This document shows, piece after piece, positions 8,972-17,752 of a stretch of 64,000 nt of DNA (positions are counted from its first letter, which is position 1; every line of letters starts with the position of its first letter). Below the pieces are notes generated by a model. That model worked only from the letters and a program-made list of their open reading frames with translations. It was not told the origin of the DNA and ran no database searches. The position numbers and the translations under genes were made by a program. The DNA is from TMP-86 sp031394735 (lineage in GTDB: Bacteria > Pseudomonadota > Gammaproteobacteria > Steroidobacterales > Steroidobacteraceae), in NCBI GenBank assembly GCA_031394735.1, contig JANMXI010000217.1:1-64000 (forward strand), in the 5' to 3' direction.

Positions 8972-10242
8972 GGCAACACCACGCCGTCCTGCCGAAATGC
9001 CGCGTAGAGACGATCTGCGGGCATGGGCGAGACGAGTCTGACGCGCCAGTAGGGGTCGAACAGGCTGCCCCGTTCTACGCGGCGGTCCGCGCGCTCGTCG
9101 GGTCGTTCGAAAAAGACCTCGGCTCTGGACAAAGCGGCAACGACATTCCCCGGAGAGCGTCCGTCGAATACCGCCAACCGCCCACTGGGTTGCACCTTGG
9201 CCGCTGCCCCCGCCGTCAGAGTTGATGCGCGCGGTTTTGATGCAAAGATGCTCAAGCCCGTGGTCGGCCGCTCGCTGCTCGAATCGCTGACGTCGTACAC
9301 GGAAGGCAACCCGCTGAACAACGCCGGCATGAAATACTGTGTAGAAGTAGAGCCACTCTGGGGGGATGAGCCAACAGTTGCCCATCCGCGAGCCACCGTG
9401 TCCTCCGTGCTGCCGCTGAACAGACCCCCATTGTCGCGGTAGGTCAGGTCATCGACCGCCGCCCAATGGTCGAAATCCTGAAGATCAGTTCCCCCGGTTC
9501 TCTCCAGTCGCTTGGAACCCAGAAAGCCGAGAAGATTGCGCAACGTCCACTGTCGTTGCTTTGAGAAATCGTCACGCGAACGACGGACCACGTCGGCAAG
9601 CCGGCCCCGATCGTTGCCGCCATAGCGCTTGATAAACGAGTCGAATTCGTGGGTAACCGGAACAATGGACACTTGTATATTCTCGTCTGTGGTCTTCGCG
9701 ACCTCAGCTCCAAGGGGATGCTGACGAACCGACTGTCGGACAAGGGTTTCCGAGAGTTCCAATCCCTGGCTTGCAAGGTCGGCGGCGGTGACTGCGGCCG
9801 CGGCACCGTAGTTGACGTACTGAGCGATTTCACGTGGATCCACACCGCCGTACGCGGTTGCATACGCCTCGCCCACCAACACCGCCTGCAGTTGTCCCCA
9901 GCGGAGCAGATCGTTGGGTGGAATCAGGTCGCCGAGACGCCCTGACGCATGATCCAGGTTGACCCACAGGTCCGCGAAGTAGTTGGTCCACGAGGCGAGC
10001 GACAAAGCCTGCGCAAGCGCCACTTGATTGGCGATGATGGCGCGTGTGGCGTACGCTGAATAATTCAGTGCACGCGCTTCCACCGTTGCAGCGCTGTACG
10101 CCGCCGCGTCGGCGGCATTGGCGATGCGGATCTTCTCATCCACCAATTGCCCGCTCGACACGGCGAAGTACATGAACAACGCGCAAATGAACAGGCAGAC
10201 GACCGCCAGAGGTAGCACTTGCCCGGATTGACGCAAAAACAC
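8968..10242 (-). CDS. TadG-like pilus assembly protein
   Basis: 424 residues. The N-terminus SGQVLPLAVVCLF begins a hydrophobic helix of the TadG N-terminal type (putative Flp pilus-assembly domain), followed by QLVDEKIRIANAADAAAYSAA, the conserved helix seen after it. The remaining ectodomain of about 360 residues is not recognised; no von Willebrand domain or MIDAS motif is evident. The gene begins 5 nt after flp and overlaps the next TadE-like gene by 4 bp. Unlike the other prepilin-like proteins of the locus it has no Glu at +5. Confidence 0.75.
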   Translation of the reverse strand: MFLRQSGQVLPLAVVCLFICALFMYFAVSSGQLVDEKIRIANAADAAAYSAATVEARALNYSAYATRAIIANQVALAQALSLASWTNYFADLWVNLDHASGRLGDLIPPNDLLRWGQLQAVLVGEAYATAYGGVDPREIAQYVNYGAAAAVTAADLASQGLELSETLVRQSVRQHPLGAEVAKTTDENIQVSIVPVTHEFDSFIKRYGGNDRGRLADVVRRSRDDFSKQRQWTLRNLLGFLGSKRLERTGGTDLQDFDHWAAVDDLTYRDNGGLFSGSTEDTVARGWATVGSSPQSGSTSTQYFMPALFSGLPSVYDVSDSSSERPTTGLSIFASKPRASTLTAGAAAKVQPSGRLAVFDGRSPGNVVAALSRAEVFFERPDERADRRVERGSLFDPYWRVRLVSPMPADRLYAAFRQDGVVLP

Positions 10243-10247
10243 GATCG

Positions 10248-10517
10248 TTACCGCGCGGCGTTGCCGGTGTAATTACTCAAATTGCGGCGCGTGTTCGCAT
10301 CGGTTTCAGCCGACGTGGCCGCTGCTTGTGCGTTGGCTTGGGCCGCGGTGCCGTTGCCACCGGCCAGCTCCTGCGCGATCGCAGCCGTCTGGTCCCGTAC
10401 GGTGTTTCCAAAGAATTGATACACCGCAATGGCGGCGATGGCGATGAGCGCCACGATGATGACGTATTCGGTCATTCCCTGACCTTTCTGAAGCCCTGCA
10501 AGACTTGAGTGATTCAT
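10248..10517 (-). CDS. flp: Flp type IVb major pilin
   Basis: 89 residues. The prepilin cleavage site is probably QKG|QGMTEYVIIV, with the Glu5-Tyr6 pair typical of Flp pilins, followed by a hydrophobic helix to about residue 38. The tail is Ala/Asn/Thr-rich (QANAQAAATSAET). A strong Shine-Dalgarno (AAGGAGGG) lies just before the ATG, as expected for the most abundant subunit. It is the first gene of the minus-strand Tad operon. The 113-bp space upstream, with a 10-bp palindrome TTGAATTCAA at 10538-10547, should hold the operon promoter. The C-terminal tail is longer than in minimal Flp pilins. Confidence 0.9.
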   Translation of the reverse strand: MNHSSLAGLQKGQGMTEYVIIVALIAIAAIAVYQFFGNTVRDQTAAIAQELAGGNGTAAQANAQAAATSAETDANTRRNLSNYTGNAAR

Positions 10518-10630
10518 ATGCCCTCCTTGGCTTTAATTTGAATTCAACTTGGGGGCGTGAGAATGAACCTCGAGCGGGTGGTCGCCAATCTCCTATTTGA
10601 GTGCGTTCATACAGATTTGAAGCGCGTAGC

Positions 10631-11527
10631 TCACCCCACCGGCGCCGACATCTGCACCACCGGCGACACATCCTTATCCGACACCAGTACCGTCATCAGA
10701 TTGGTTACCAGTAACGCCTTCTGATCCTGGTTCAATTGCACCACCTCATTCTTGGTCAAATCCTCGATGGCCAGCTGAACCAGTGATACGGTCCCCTCCA
10801 CAATCACCCGTCTGGCCGCCAACACCGCCTGCGCCTGCTGCCTCCGCAGCATCACGCCAGCAATCTCAGGCGCATAAGCAAGGTGAGCCAACCGCGCATC
10901 GATGATCTCCACCCCCGCAATCGCCACATGATCCCCAATCGTGTCTTTCAGTTCCGTCGACACGGCCTCCACGTTGCCCCGCAGGCTCTTGCTCTTGTCA
11001 TCCGCATCGTAAGGATGCGTGCCCGCCACCTGCCGTAGCGCGGATTCGGCCTGCTGCGCGATGAAACCCTGGTAGTTCTCCACGGCAAACGACGCGCGCG
11101 CCGTGTCTTCCACGCACCAGACGACCACCGCAGCCACTTCGATCGGATTCCCCGAAAAGTCGTTCACCTTCAAGGTCGGCGTGGTCATGTTCACCACCCG
11201 CAAGGACATCCGGTGGCGCCGGACCAGCGGGTTGAACCACCAGAAGCCATCGCGGCGGATGGTGCCGGCGTATTTGCCGAAGAAGGTCAGCACCACGGCC
11301 TGTTTGGGCTCCAGCACCGCCATGCCGCGGGTCATGATCCAGAAGGTGACGACGGCGGCGCCGATCTTGAATATCGGTGGGTTGCCCGGGTCCCCGAGCA
11401 GGTTCTGCCAGATGAAGTTGCCGATGACGGCCAGGGTGATCAGGCCCATCAGCAACGCGATGATGCCGGGGATGTAAAAGGCGTTCTTTTCCTCGATATC
11501 GTCCGCGGCTCGTGATTTCAACGTCAT
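10631..11527 (-). CDS. SPFH/Band 7 membrane protein
   Basis: 298 residues. Two hydrophobic segments (about 16-40 and 52-70) anchor an SPFH domain (about 75-240: LEPKQAVVLTFFGKYAGT, GFWWFNPL, GNPIEVAAVVVW). A helical tail includes the family's conserved AYAPEIAGVMLRRQQAQAV stretch. SPFH proteins form large membrane-associated rings that organise membrane proteins or proteases; no partner protease gene is adjacent. AGGAG lies upstream of the ATG. It is divergent from oxyR with 106 bp between the starts. Confidence 0.9.
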   Translation of the reverse strand: MTLKSRAADDIEEKNAFYIPGIIALLMGLITLAVIGNFIWQNLLGDPGNPPIFKIGAAVVTFWIMTRGMAVLEPKQAVVLTFFGKYAGTIRRDGFWWFNPLVRRHRMSLRVVNMTTPTLKVNDFSGNPIEVAAVVVWCVEDTARASFAVENYQGFIAQQAESALRQVAGTHPYDADDKSKSLRGNVEAVSTELKDTIGDHVAIAGVEIIDARLAHLAYAPEIAGVMLRRQQAQAVLAARRVIVEGTVSLVQLAIEDLTKNEVVQLNQDQKALLVTNLMTVLVSDKDVSPVVQMSAPVG

Positions 11528-11613
11528 AACCAGGCACTCCTACAGGATCGGTCTTGGCGGGTATCTTACGCCGCGTCGCAGATTGGCGAAATTGATTGCC
11601 TCCGCAGATTCCA

Positions 11614-11630
11614 TTGATAATCTCTATCAA
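11614..11630. promoter_or_regulatory. Palindrome before oxyR, candidate OxyR/LysR operator
   Basis: TTGATAATCTCTATCAA is an inverted repeat (TTGATA, 5-nt spacer, TATCAA) ending 3 nt before the oxyR ATG, inside the divergent SPFH-oxyR intergenic space. LysR-family proteins often bind such T-N11-A type palindromes and autoregulate, so an OxyR self-control site is likely. Its position over the expected ribosome binding site is unusual. Confidence 0.5.
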
Positions 11631-11633
11631 CCC

Positions 11634-12524
11634 ATGATCAATCTGAAAGATCTCAAATACCTGGTGGCCATCGCGGACACAGGGCATTTCGGCAAGGCGG
11701 CGGAAAGCTGCTTTGTCAGCCAGCCGACGCTGTCGGCGCAGTTGAAGAAGCTGGAGCAGACCCTCGGCGTGCAGCTGGTAGAGCGCCAGCCCAACAACGT
11801 CAAGTTGACCGAGATCGGCAAGCAGGTGGCGGCGCGCGGACGGCACATGCTGCAGGAGAGCGAGGAGATCCTGGAACTGGCACGCGCCAGCGCGGACCCG
11901 TTGACCGGCAAGCTCAAGGTGGCGCTGATTCCCACCATCGGGCCCTACCTGCTGCCGCGGATCACGCAGAAGATCCGCAAGGCCCTGCCGAAGATCAGCC
12001 TGATGCTATATGAGCATCAGACCGAAGCCTTGTTGAAGAAACTGCAGGATGGCGAACTGGATGTGGGCATACTCGCCCTTCCCGTTCCAGACGACGGCAT
12101 GCGCACACGCGTGCTGTATGACGAGAATTTCCTGCTGGCGGTTCCTGAAGAACATGCCTTGGCGAAGCGCACCCGCGTCAAGGTCGAGGACCTGCAAGAT
12201 CAGACCGTGCTGCTACTGGAAGACGGCCACTGCATGCGCGATCACGCGCTCGAAGTGTGCAGCCGCGTCGATATCCGCGAGGCCGAGAACTTCCGCGCCA
12301 CCAGCCTCGAGACGCTGCGACAGATGGTGGTGGCGGGCCTGGGCGTAACCTTGCTGCCGCAGCTTGCGGTGGAGCCGCCGTTCGGTTCACAGCGCGGGCT
12401 GACGACTTTGAAGTTCGCGAATCCGCAGCCCAAGCGCACGGTAGGCGCCATCTGGCGCAAGTCCACCACGCGTGCGGCGGCAATTGACGCCGTGTGCGAC
12501 GTCATCGAACGGGCGATGAAATGA
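11634..12524 (+). CDS. oxyR: OxyR peroxide-sensing LysR regulator
   Basis: 296 residues. The N-terminal winged helix-turn-helix (NLKDLKYLVAIADTGHFGKA, SQPTLSAQLKKLE) aligns with E. coli OxyR from its first residue, which fixes the start at 11634 over the upstream TTG in the same frame. Both redox cysteines are present at 200 and 209 in GHCMRDHALEVC, matching Cys199/Cys208, so peroxide sensing by disulfide formation is expected. No Shine-Dalgarno is visible before the ATG; a palindrome occupies that place. The stop overlaps the ATG of the downstream lipase-CHAT gene by 4 bp, an unusual neighbour for oxyR. Confidence 0.95.
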   Translation: MINLKDLKYLVAIADTGHFGKAAESCFVSQPTLSAQLKKLEQTLGVQLVERQPNNVKLTEIGKQVAARGRHMLQESEEILELARASADPLTGKLKVALIPTIGPYLLPRITQKIRKALPKISLMLYEHQTEALLKKLQDGELDVGILALPVPDDGMRTRVLYDENFLLAVPEEHALAKRTRVKVEDLQDQTVLLLEDGHCMRDHALEVCSRVDIREAENFRATSLETLRQMVVAGLGVTLLPQLAVEPPFGSQRGLTTLKFANPQPKRTVGAIWRKSTTRAAAIDAVCDVIERAMK

Positions 12525-15496
12525 CACGCAACGCCCCCGACCACGAATGGGCCTTTCATGCGGACGACGCAGCGGTGCTGCGCGCGCTGGAAACCGGCCA
12601 GCATGAAGAGTCTTTGCGCGAATTCTTCGGTCTGGATGCCTACACCGACCTGACTGCGCTTGCACAGCAAGCCGCCGCAGTCCACACGCTACGCTCCAAG
12701 CGACGCGGCGCTGCCCCGCCCCACCGCGTGCTGGTACTCCCCGGTATCATGGGCTCGAAGCTGGGTCGAGCGAAGACGGCCGCGTTCAAATCCAAGGTAT
12801 TGTGGATTGATCCGCTGCGCATTGCCGCCGGCCAGTTGACGCAGCTTGCGCTGCCGCGCGGCGCCAACTTGAAGCCACTCGGCGTGATGCTGTTCACCTA
12901 CGCCAAGATCAAGCTGATGCTCGACATCGCCGGCTTCGATGCGAGCTTGCACGCGTACGACTGGCGGCTGGACTTGAGTGAACTCGGCGCGCAATTAGCC
13001 GAACGCATTCTCAAAGAGGATCAGCCTGTTTCCATCGTCGCGCACAGCATGGGCGGTCTGGTGACGCGAGCCGCATTGAGCCTGCTGCCCAAGCGTTGCG
13101 TCCGCCGCGTGGTGCTCGTCGGCGTGCCCAACGCCGGCACCTACGCACCCGTGCAGGCGCTGTGTGGCACCTACCCCGCCGTGCGCAAGATCTCCATGCT
13201 CGACCTGAAGCACTCGGTGGAGTTTCTGGCGAAGTCGGTGTTCAGCACCTTTCCCGGCTTGTATCAGCTGTTGCCCGCGCGGAATGCCAAGGCCGCGGTG
13301 GATATTTACGACCCCCAGGTCTGGCCCAAGGCTCAGTCGCGTCCCGACGCCGCATTGTTGAAGCAGGCGATCAAGGTGCGCGAGATGTTCGCGCCACCCG
13401 ATGCACGCTATCACCAGATCGTCGGCATCGGTCAGGACACCATCGTCGGCATCCGCCCCGACGACGGCGGTTTCGCCTACGAACTGAAGCAAGCCGGTGA
13501 CGGCACCGTGCCGCTGGCCTCCGCCTTGCTGCCCGATGTGCCCGCCTACTACGTCGCCGAGATTCACGGCAGCCTCACCAACAATTCGCAGGTCATTCAC
13601 TGCACGCTCGAATTGCTCAAACGAGGAAGCAGCAAGGGCCTGCCGCAGCGCTGGACCCCCAGCCGTCGCCGCGGCCGTACGATCACGGATCAAGAATTGC
13701 GCACGCAATTCCACGCCAAGATCGACTGGCGCAAACTCGATTCGGCCGGTCGCGAACGATTGATGGGCCAGTTCAGCGGCAACAATCTCACCAAGGCCGC
13801 ACCCAAGCCCCGACACAAGATTGAACTGCGCATAGCCTACGGCAACATCGCCGATGCCGACGGCAGCGCGCTGGTATTGGGCATTTTTCGCAACGTGACG
13901 CCCGGCGGCGCGGCCATGGCCGTGGACCAGCGGCTGAATGGCGCCATCCGGGAGTTCACGGCTCGCCGCATGTTCTCCGGCGACGCAGGCCAGATTTTTG
14001 CGATGCCCGCCGGCAGCCGTAAGCTGCGCGCCAAATCGGTGATCTTCGCCGGCATGGGCGACTTCGACCGCTTCGATGCGCAGATGCAATCCTTTGTCAG
14101 TGAGAACGTCGTGCGCACGCTGGCACGAACCCGCGTACACGATTTCGTCACCGTGCTGTTCGGCACCGGCTCCGGCCTCAGCATCGCCGATGCGCTGAGC
14201 AATCAATTGCGCGGATACTTTCGGGCGCTCGAAGCGTCGGAGCCTGGCTATGACCTCCGGCGCATCACCTTCTGCGTTTACGACCAACGACGACTGCAAC
14301 AATTGCGCAAGGCGCTGCGGACTCTGGCCCGCGGCGAGATCTTCGCCAACGTTGATGCCACGATCACCGAGACGCGTCTGCGCGCGATGCCACAAGAGGT
14401 TGTGGGCAAACCCACTGTCGCGTCTGTCCCTGCCATCCCCACGCCGCCAACCGCGTATCTCATCCTGTCACAGGAGCCCGGTGATCTCGCGGACGACCGA
14501 TTTACTGTGCGCAGCGCGCTGCTCAGCTCCGGCGCAAAGGCCGCCGTGTTGAGCAGTCGCCAGGAAGTCCATCGGCACGATCTGGAAGCGCTGCTGGACG
14601 ACCTGAACGGCGGAGATTTCAACGAACGCGATCTGAAGCGCTACGGCGAACGGCTCGGCGCGCTGATGTTGCATCAGGACATGCGCGATGCGCTGCTGCA
14701 ATCCAAGGCCAGTCACCTCGCCGTGGTGCACGACGCCGCCATGTCGCAACTCCCCTGGGAAACCTTGAGCCTCGGCGCGTGGACCCCGGCGATGACCGCT
14801 GGCCTGTCGCGCCGCTATGCTGCCGAAAATCTGTCGGTGGCACGCTGGAGCGAGACTCGCCGACTGGGCGAGACGTTGGAAGTCCTGCTGGTCGCAAACC
14901 CCACGCAGGATCTGCCCGGCGCGCAAACCGAAGCGCAGCGATTGATGCGCGTGTTCGCCGGCCGCGCCGACATTCGCCTGCATGTCGTGCAAGGCGCGCA
15001 GGCAACGCGTGCTCGATTGTTGAATGACTTCCGCTCCGGCGCCTTCGATGTGCTGCATTACGCCGGGCACGCGCATTTCGATGAGCGCGAGCCGCAGCGC
15101 AGCGGCATCTACTGCGCCAACGGCGACATTCTCAGCGGCAGCGACCTGGCCACGCTGCAAAGCCTGCCATCGCTGGTGTTCTTCAACGCCTGCGAATCGG
15201 GGCGGTTGCGCAGCGCCAGGCCCGGCCATCGGATCCGCCGCTCATTGGCAGCCACCGACGGTCTGGCCGAGAGCTTCCTGCGCGGCGGCGTGGCAAATTA
15301 TCTGGGAACTTACTGGCCGGTGGGCGATGATGCCGCGCTGGCATTTTCAACTGCGCTGTACTCGGGCATCGTGGCCGGCAATGCGCTGGGGTATGCGATC
15401 AACCGCGCCCGCGCGACGGTGCGCAAAACCGGTTCCTGTGATTGGGCCGACTACATGCACTATGGCAGTTACGAATTTGCGATCAAGGGGATTTGA
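12521..15496 (+). CDS. LCAT-like lipase / M17-N / CHAT protease fusion
   Basis: 991 residues starting at the ATG overlapping the oxyR stop (ATGA). Three parts are visible. First, an LCAT-like alpha/beta hydrolase (about 65-370) has LVLPGIMGSKL, nucleophile Ser176 in AHSMGG, Asp327 in GDGTVP and His349 in EIHG, so the triad appears intact. Second, a segment at about 434-575 resembles the N-terminal macro-like domain of M17 aminopeptidases (LVLGIFRNVTPGGAA, FAMPAGSRKLRAKSVIFAGM) without the metal-binding catalytic half. Third, a C-terminal CHAT caspase-like domain (about 645-991) carries the probable His850 in HYAGHA and Cys891 in FFNACESG. There is no signal peptide, so it is likely cytoplasmic. 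Single proteins joining a lipase and a CHAT protease suggest a conflict or stress effector. The link to OxyR comes from coupling, not proof. Confidence 0.85.
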   Translation: MTRNAPDHEWAFHADDAAVLRALETGQHEESLREFFGLDAYTDLTALAQQAAAVHTLRSKRRGAAPPHRVLVLPGIMGSKLGRAKTAAFKSKVLWIDPLRIAAGQLTQLALPRGANLKPLGVMLFTYAKIKLMLDIAGFDASLHAYDWRLDLSELGAQLAERILKEDQPVSIVAHSMGGLVTRAALSLLPKRCVRRVVLVGVPNAGTYAPVQALCGTYPAVRKISMLDLKHSVEFLAKSVFSTFPGLYQLLPARNAKAAVDIYDPQVWPKAQSRPDAALLKQAIKVREMFAPPDARYHQIVGIGQDTIVGIRPDDGGFAYELKQAGDGTVPLASALLPDVPAYYVAEIHGSLTNNSQVIHCTLELLKRGSSKGLPQRWTPSRRRGRTITDQELRTQFHAKIDWRKLDSAGRERLMGQFSGNNLTKAAPKPRHKIELRIAYGNIADADGSALVLGIFRNVTPGGAAMAVDQRLNGAIREFTARRMFSGDAGQIFAMPAGSRKLRAKSVIFAGMGDFDRFDAQMQSFVSENVVRTLARTRVHDFVTVLFGTGSGLSIADALSNQLRGYFRALEASEPGYDLRRITFCVYDQRRLQQLRKALRTLARGEIFANVDATITETRLRAMPQEVVGKPTVASVPAIPTPPTAYLILSQEPGDLADDRFTVRSALLSSGAKAAVLSSRQEVHRHDLEALLDDLNGGDFNERDLKRYGERLGALMLHQDMRDALLQSKASHLAVVHDAAMSQLPWETLSLGAWTPAMTAGLSRRYAAENLSVARWSETRRLGETLEVLLVANPTQDLPGAQTEAQRLMRVFAGRADIRLHVVQGAQATRARLLNDFRSGAFDVLHYAGHAHFDEREPQRSGIYCANGDILSGSDLATLQSLPSLVFFNACESGRLRSARPGHRIRRSLAATDGLAESFLRGGVANYLGTYWPVGDDAALAFSTALYSGIVAGNALGYAINRARATVRKTGSCDWADYMHYGSYEFAIKGI

Positions 15497-15499
15497 ATA

Positions 15500-16807
15500 A
15501 TGAAATATTCGTTGATGATTCGGATACTCGCCGCCGGCGCACTCCTGGCAGGCAATGCAGGCTTCGCGCAGACGCTAGCCGCACCCGAGACGAAGATCGT
15601 GAGCGCAGTCGACAAGGGCAATGCCGCCGCCGAGTCGCTACTGGAAACCCTGGTCAATATGAACTCCGGCACGTTCAACATCGCCGGCGTGACCGCCGTC
15701 GGCAAAGCGCTCGAAGAACAATTCCAAAACCTGGGGTTCAAGACCACCCTCGTCAATGAAGACGCGGTGAAACGCGCGCCCTCGCTGCTGGCCGAGCATC
15801 GCGGCCGCCCCGGCAGCAAACGACTGCTGCTCATCGGTCACATGGACACCGTGTTCGAGCCCACGCACCCGTTTCAGCGCTTCGAACGCAATGGCAACCT
15901 CGTCAAAGGACCCGGCGTCAATGACATGAAGGGCGGATTGGTGGTGATGATCGCCGGCCTGAAAGCGCTGCAAAGCGCGGGCCTGCTAAAAGACGCCAAC
16001 ATCAGCGTGTTCGTTTCCGGTGACGAGGAAGCGGCCGGCGATCCACTGGAAAGCTCACGTAAGGACATGATCGCCGCGGCGAAGAACGCCGACATCGCAT
16101 TGTCGTTCGAAGGCGTCGTGGTGCACGACGGATTGGAGTACGCCAGCACGGCGCGCCGTGGCGCCACTCAATGGCGTCTGAACGTCAAAGGCAAAGCGGC
16201 GCATTCGGGCAGCATCTTCACCAAGGACACCGGTGATGGCGCCGCGTTCGAGATGAGCCGGATCCTGGCGCAGTTTCATGACACGCTGCGCGAACCCAAT
16301 ATGACTTATAGCGTCGGATTGGTTCTCGCCGGCTCGCAGATCAATCTGCAGCCCAATGGCAATGCCAGCGTGACCGGCAAAGGCAACATCGTTCCCGGCG
16401 AAGCCTTGGCCATCGGTGATCTGCGCGTGCTCTCACCCGATCAACTGACGCGCGTCGAGGACAAGATGAAGGCCATCGTCGCCGCCAACCTGCCCGGCAC
16501 GCAGGCGACGCTGGCGATCGAGCAAGGCTATCCGCCCATGGCCGCGACGCCGGGCAATGTCGCGCTGTTGACGGAGCTCAACGTCGTGAACAAATCCCTC
16601 GGTTCGCCGCCGATGCAGGCACTGGATCCGATGCTGCGCGGCGCCGGCGACGTGTCTTTCATCGCGCCGTTCATCGATGCGCTCGATGGCATGGGGCTCG
16701 CCGGTGAAGGGTCGCACACCGCGCTGGAGACCGCGGACTTGAGCCGCCTGCCGCTGCAGACCAAGCGTGTCGCCTTGCTGCTGCACCGACTGAGTCAGCG
16801 TAAGTGA
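15500..16807 (+). CDS. Exported M20 metallopeptidase (glutamate carboxypeptidase-like)
   Basis: 435 residues with a signal peptide at 1-23 (GNAGFA|QT). Zinc ligands and catalytic residues of M20/M28-type carboxypeptidases are visible: His114 and Asp116 in GHMDTVF, Asp142 in GVNDMKGG, Glu176-Glu177 in GDEEAAG, and a late His in GEGSHTALE. The closest general type is carboxypeptidase G2 (glutamate carboxypeptidase), which removes C-terminal glutamate in the periplasm. It starts 3 nt after the lipase-CHAT gene, so co-transcription is very likely. A functional link to that protein is unclear. Confidence 0.88.
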   Translation: MKYSLMIRILAAGALLAGNAGFAQTLAAPETKIVSAVDKGNAAAESLLETLVNMNSGTFNIAGVTAVGKALEEQFQNLGFKTTLVNEDAVKRAPSLLAEHRGRPGSKRLLLIGHMDTVFEPTHPFQRFERNGNLVKGPGVNDMKGGLVVMIAGLKALQSAGLLKDANISVFVSGDEEAAGDPLESSRKDMIAAAKNADIALSFEGVVVHDGLEYASTARRGATQWRLNVKGKAAHSGSIFTKDTGDGAAFEMSRILAQFHDTLREPNMTYSVGLVLAGSQINLQPNGNASVTGKGNIVPGEALAIGDLRVLSPDQLTRVEDKMKAIVAANLPGTQATLAIEQGYPPMAATPGNVALLTELNVVNKSLGSPPMQALDPMLRGAGDVSFIAPFIDALDGMGLAGEGSHTALETADLSRLPLQTKRVALLLHRLSQRK

Positions 16808-16820
16808 CGCAGGTCACTTC

Positions 16821-17717
16821 ATGCTGACGAAATCGTTTCACGAAGGACCCGGCGGACTGCTGTTTGCCGATATCGCCAATGACTTCGCCACGGCTACCGT
16901 CTGTTTACAGGGCGCACATCTGACGCATTGGCAACCTCGATCGCAAACCAAGCCCGTCATCTTCATGGCTGCAGCCGCGCAATATGCACCGGGGAAGTCC
17001 CTCCGCGGCGGCATTCCTCTTTGTTGGCCCTGGTTCGGTCCGCATGACACCGACCCCTCGCAACCCGGGCACGGCTTTGCGCGTTCCGTCCTCTGGCAGA
17101 CCCAGGGTCTGGTTCAACGTGATGACGGCGCCAGTCAACTGCGGCTGTGCCTGACGGACGACGACGCAAGTCGCGCGCGGTGGCCGCATTCGTTCCGCTT
17201 GGAGTACGAGATCATCGTGGGTGAAACTCTCGAGCTCGCGCTGGTCACCACCAACACCGGTCTCGCGCCGTTTGTAGTCGGCGAGGCGCTGCACACGTAT
17301 TTCAATGTAGGTGATATCGACTCGGCCCAAGTCGTGGGACTCGACGGCGTCACCTTCACCGACAAGGTGACCGGTGGCCAGCGCCGACAACAAGCCGGCG
17401 CGATCACCTTCGGTGAGGTAGTTGATCGCGTGTTCGTCGACACCGAATCGCCCTGCACTCTCGTCGACTCCTCGCTCAGGCGCCGCATCCATATTGCCAA
17501 GACCGGCAGCCGCTCCACCGTGGTGTGGAATCCGGGATACGACCGGGCCTCGCGCTTTGCGGACCTGGGTGTCGCACCCGCCAGCAGCGGCAGTTGGCGG
17601 CAGATGGTTTGTGTTGAGAGCGCAAATGCGTTGGAGAACCAGGTGACGATTGCGCCGGCGGAGAGTCATCGGATTGGCGTGACCTATCGAGTCGATGCCT
17701 GGGCGCAATTGCCCTAG
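16821..17717 (+). CDS. D-hexose-6-phosphate mutarotase-like protein
   Basis: 298 residues of the aldose 1-epimerase superfamily, YeaD/hexose-6-phosphate mutarotase type. Recognisable are LRGGIPLCWPWFGPH, PGHGFAR (catalytic His), VGEALHTYF (second His) and VCVESANA with the catalytic Glu. It interconverts the anomers of glucose-6-phosphate-type sugars. It lies 13 nt after the M20 peptidase gene in the same run. Length is normal. Confidence 0.88.
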   Translation: MLTKSFHEGPGGLLFADIANDFATATVCLQGAHLTHWQPRSQTKPVIFMAAAAQYAPGKSLRGGIPLCWPWFGPHDTDPSQPGHGFARSVLWQTQGLVQRDDGASQLRLCLTDDDASRARWPHSFRLEYEIIVGETLELALVTTNTGLAPFVVGEALHTYFNVGDIDSAQVVGLDGVTFTDKVTGGQRRQQAGAITFGEVVDRVFVDTESPCTLVDSSLRRRIHIAKTGSRSTVVWNPGYDRASRFADLGVAPASSGSWRQMVCVESANALENQVTIAPAESHRIGVTYRVDAWAQLP

Positions 17718-17752
17718 AATTGCAGCCCTTGATACCGACACCCGGGAATACG

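Noticed and set aside
12995..14395. 466-codon minus-strand open frame opposite the lipase-CHAT gene
   Set aside because: Low-complexity His/Arg/Gly-rich translation with no family, a product of third-position GC bias; the plus strand has clear domains.
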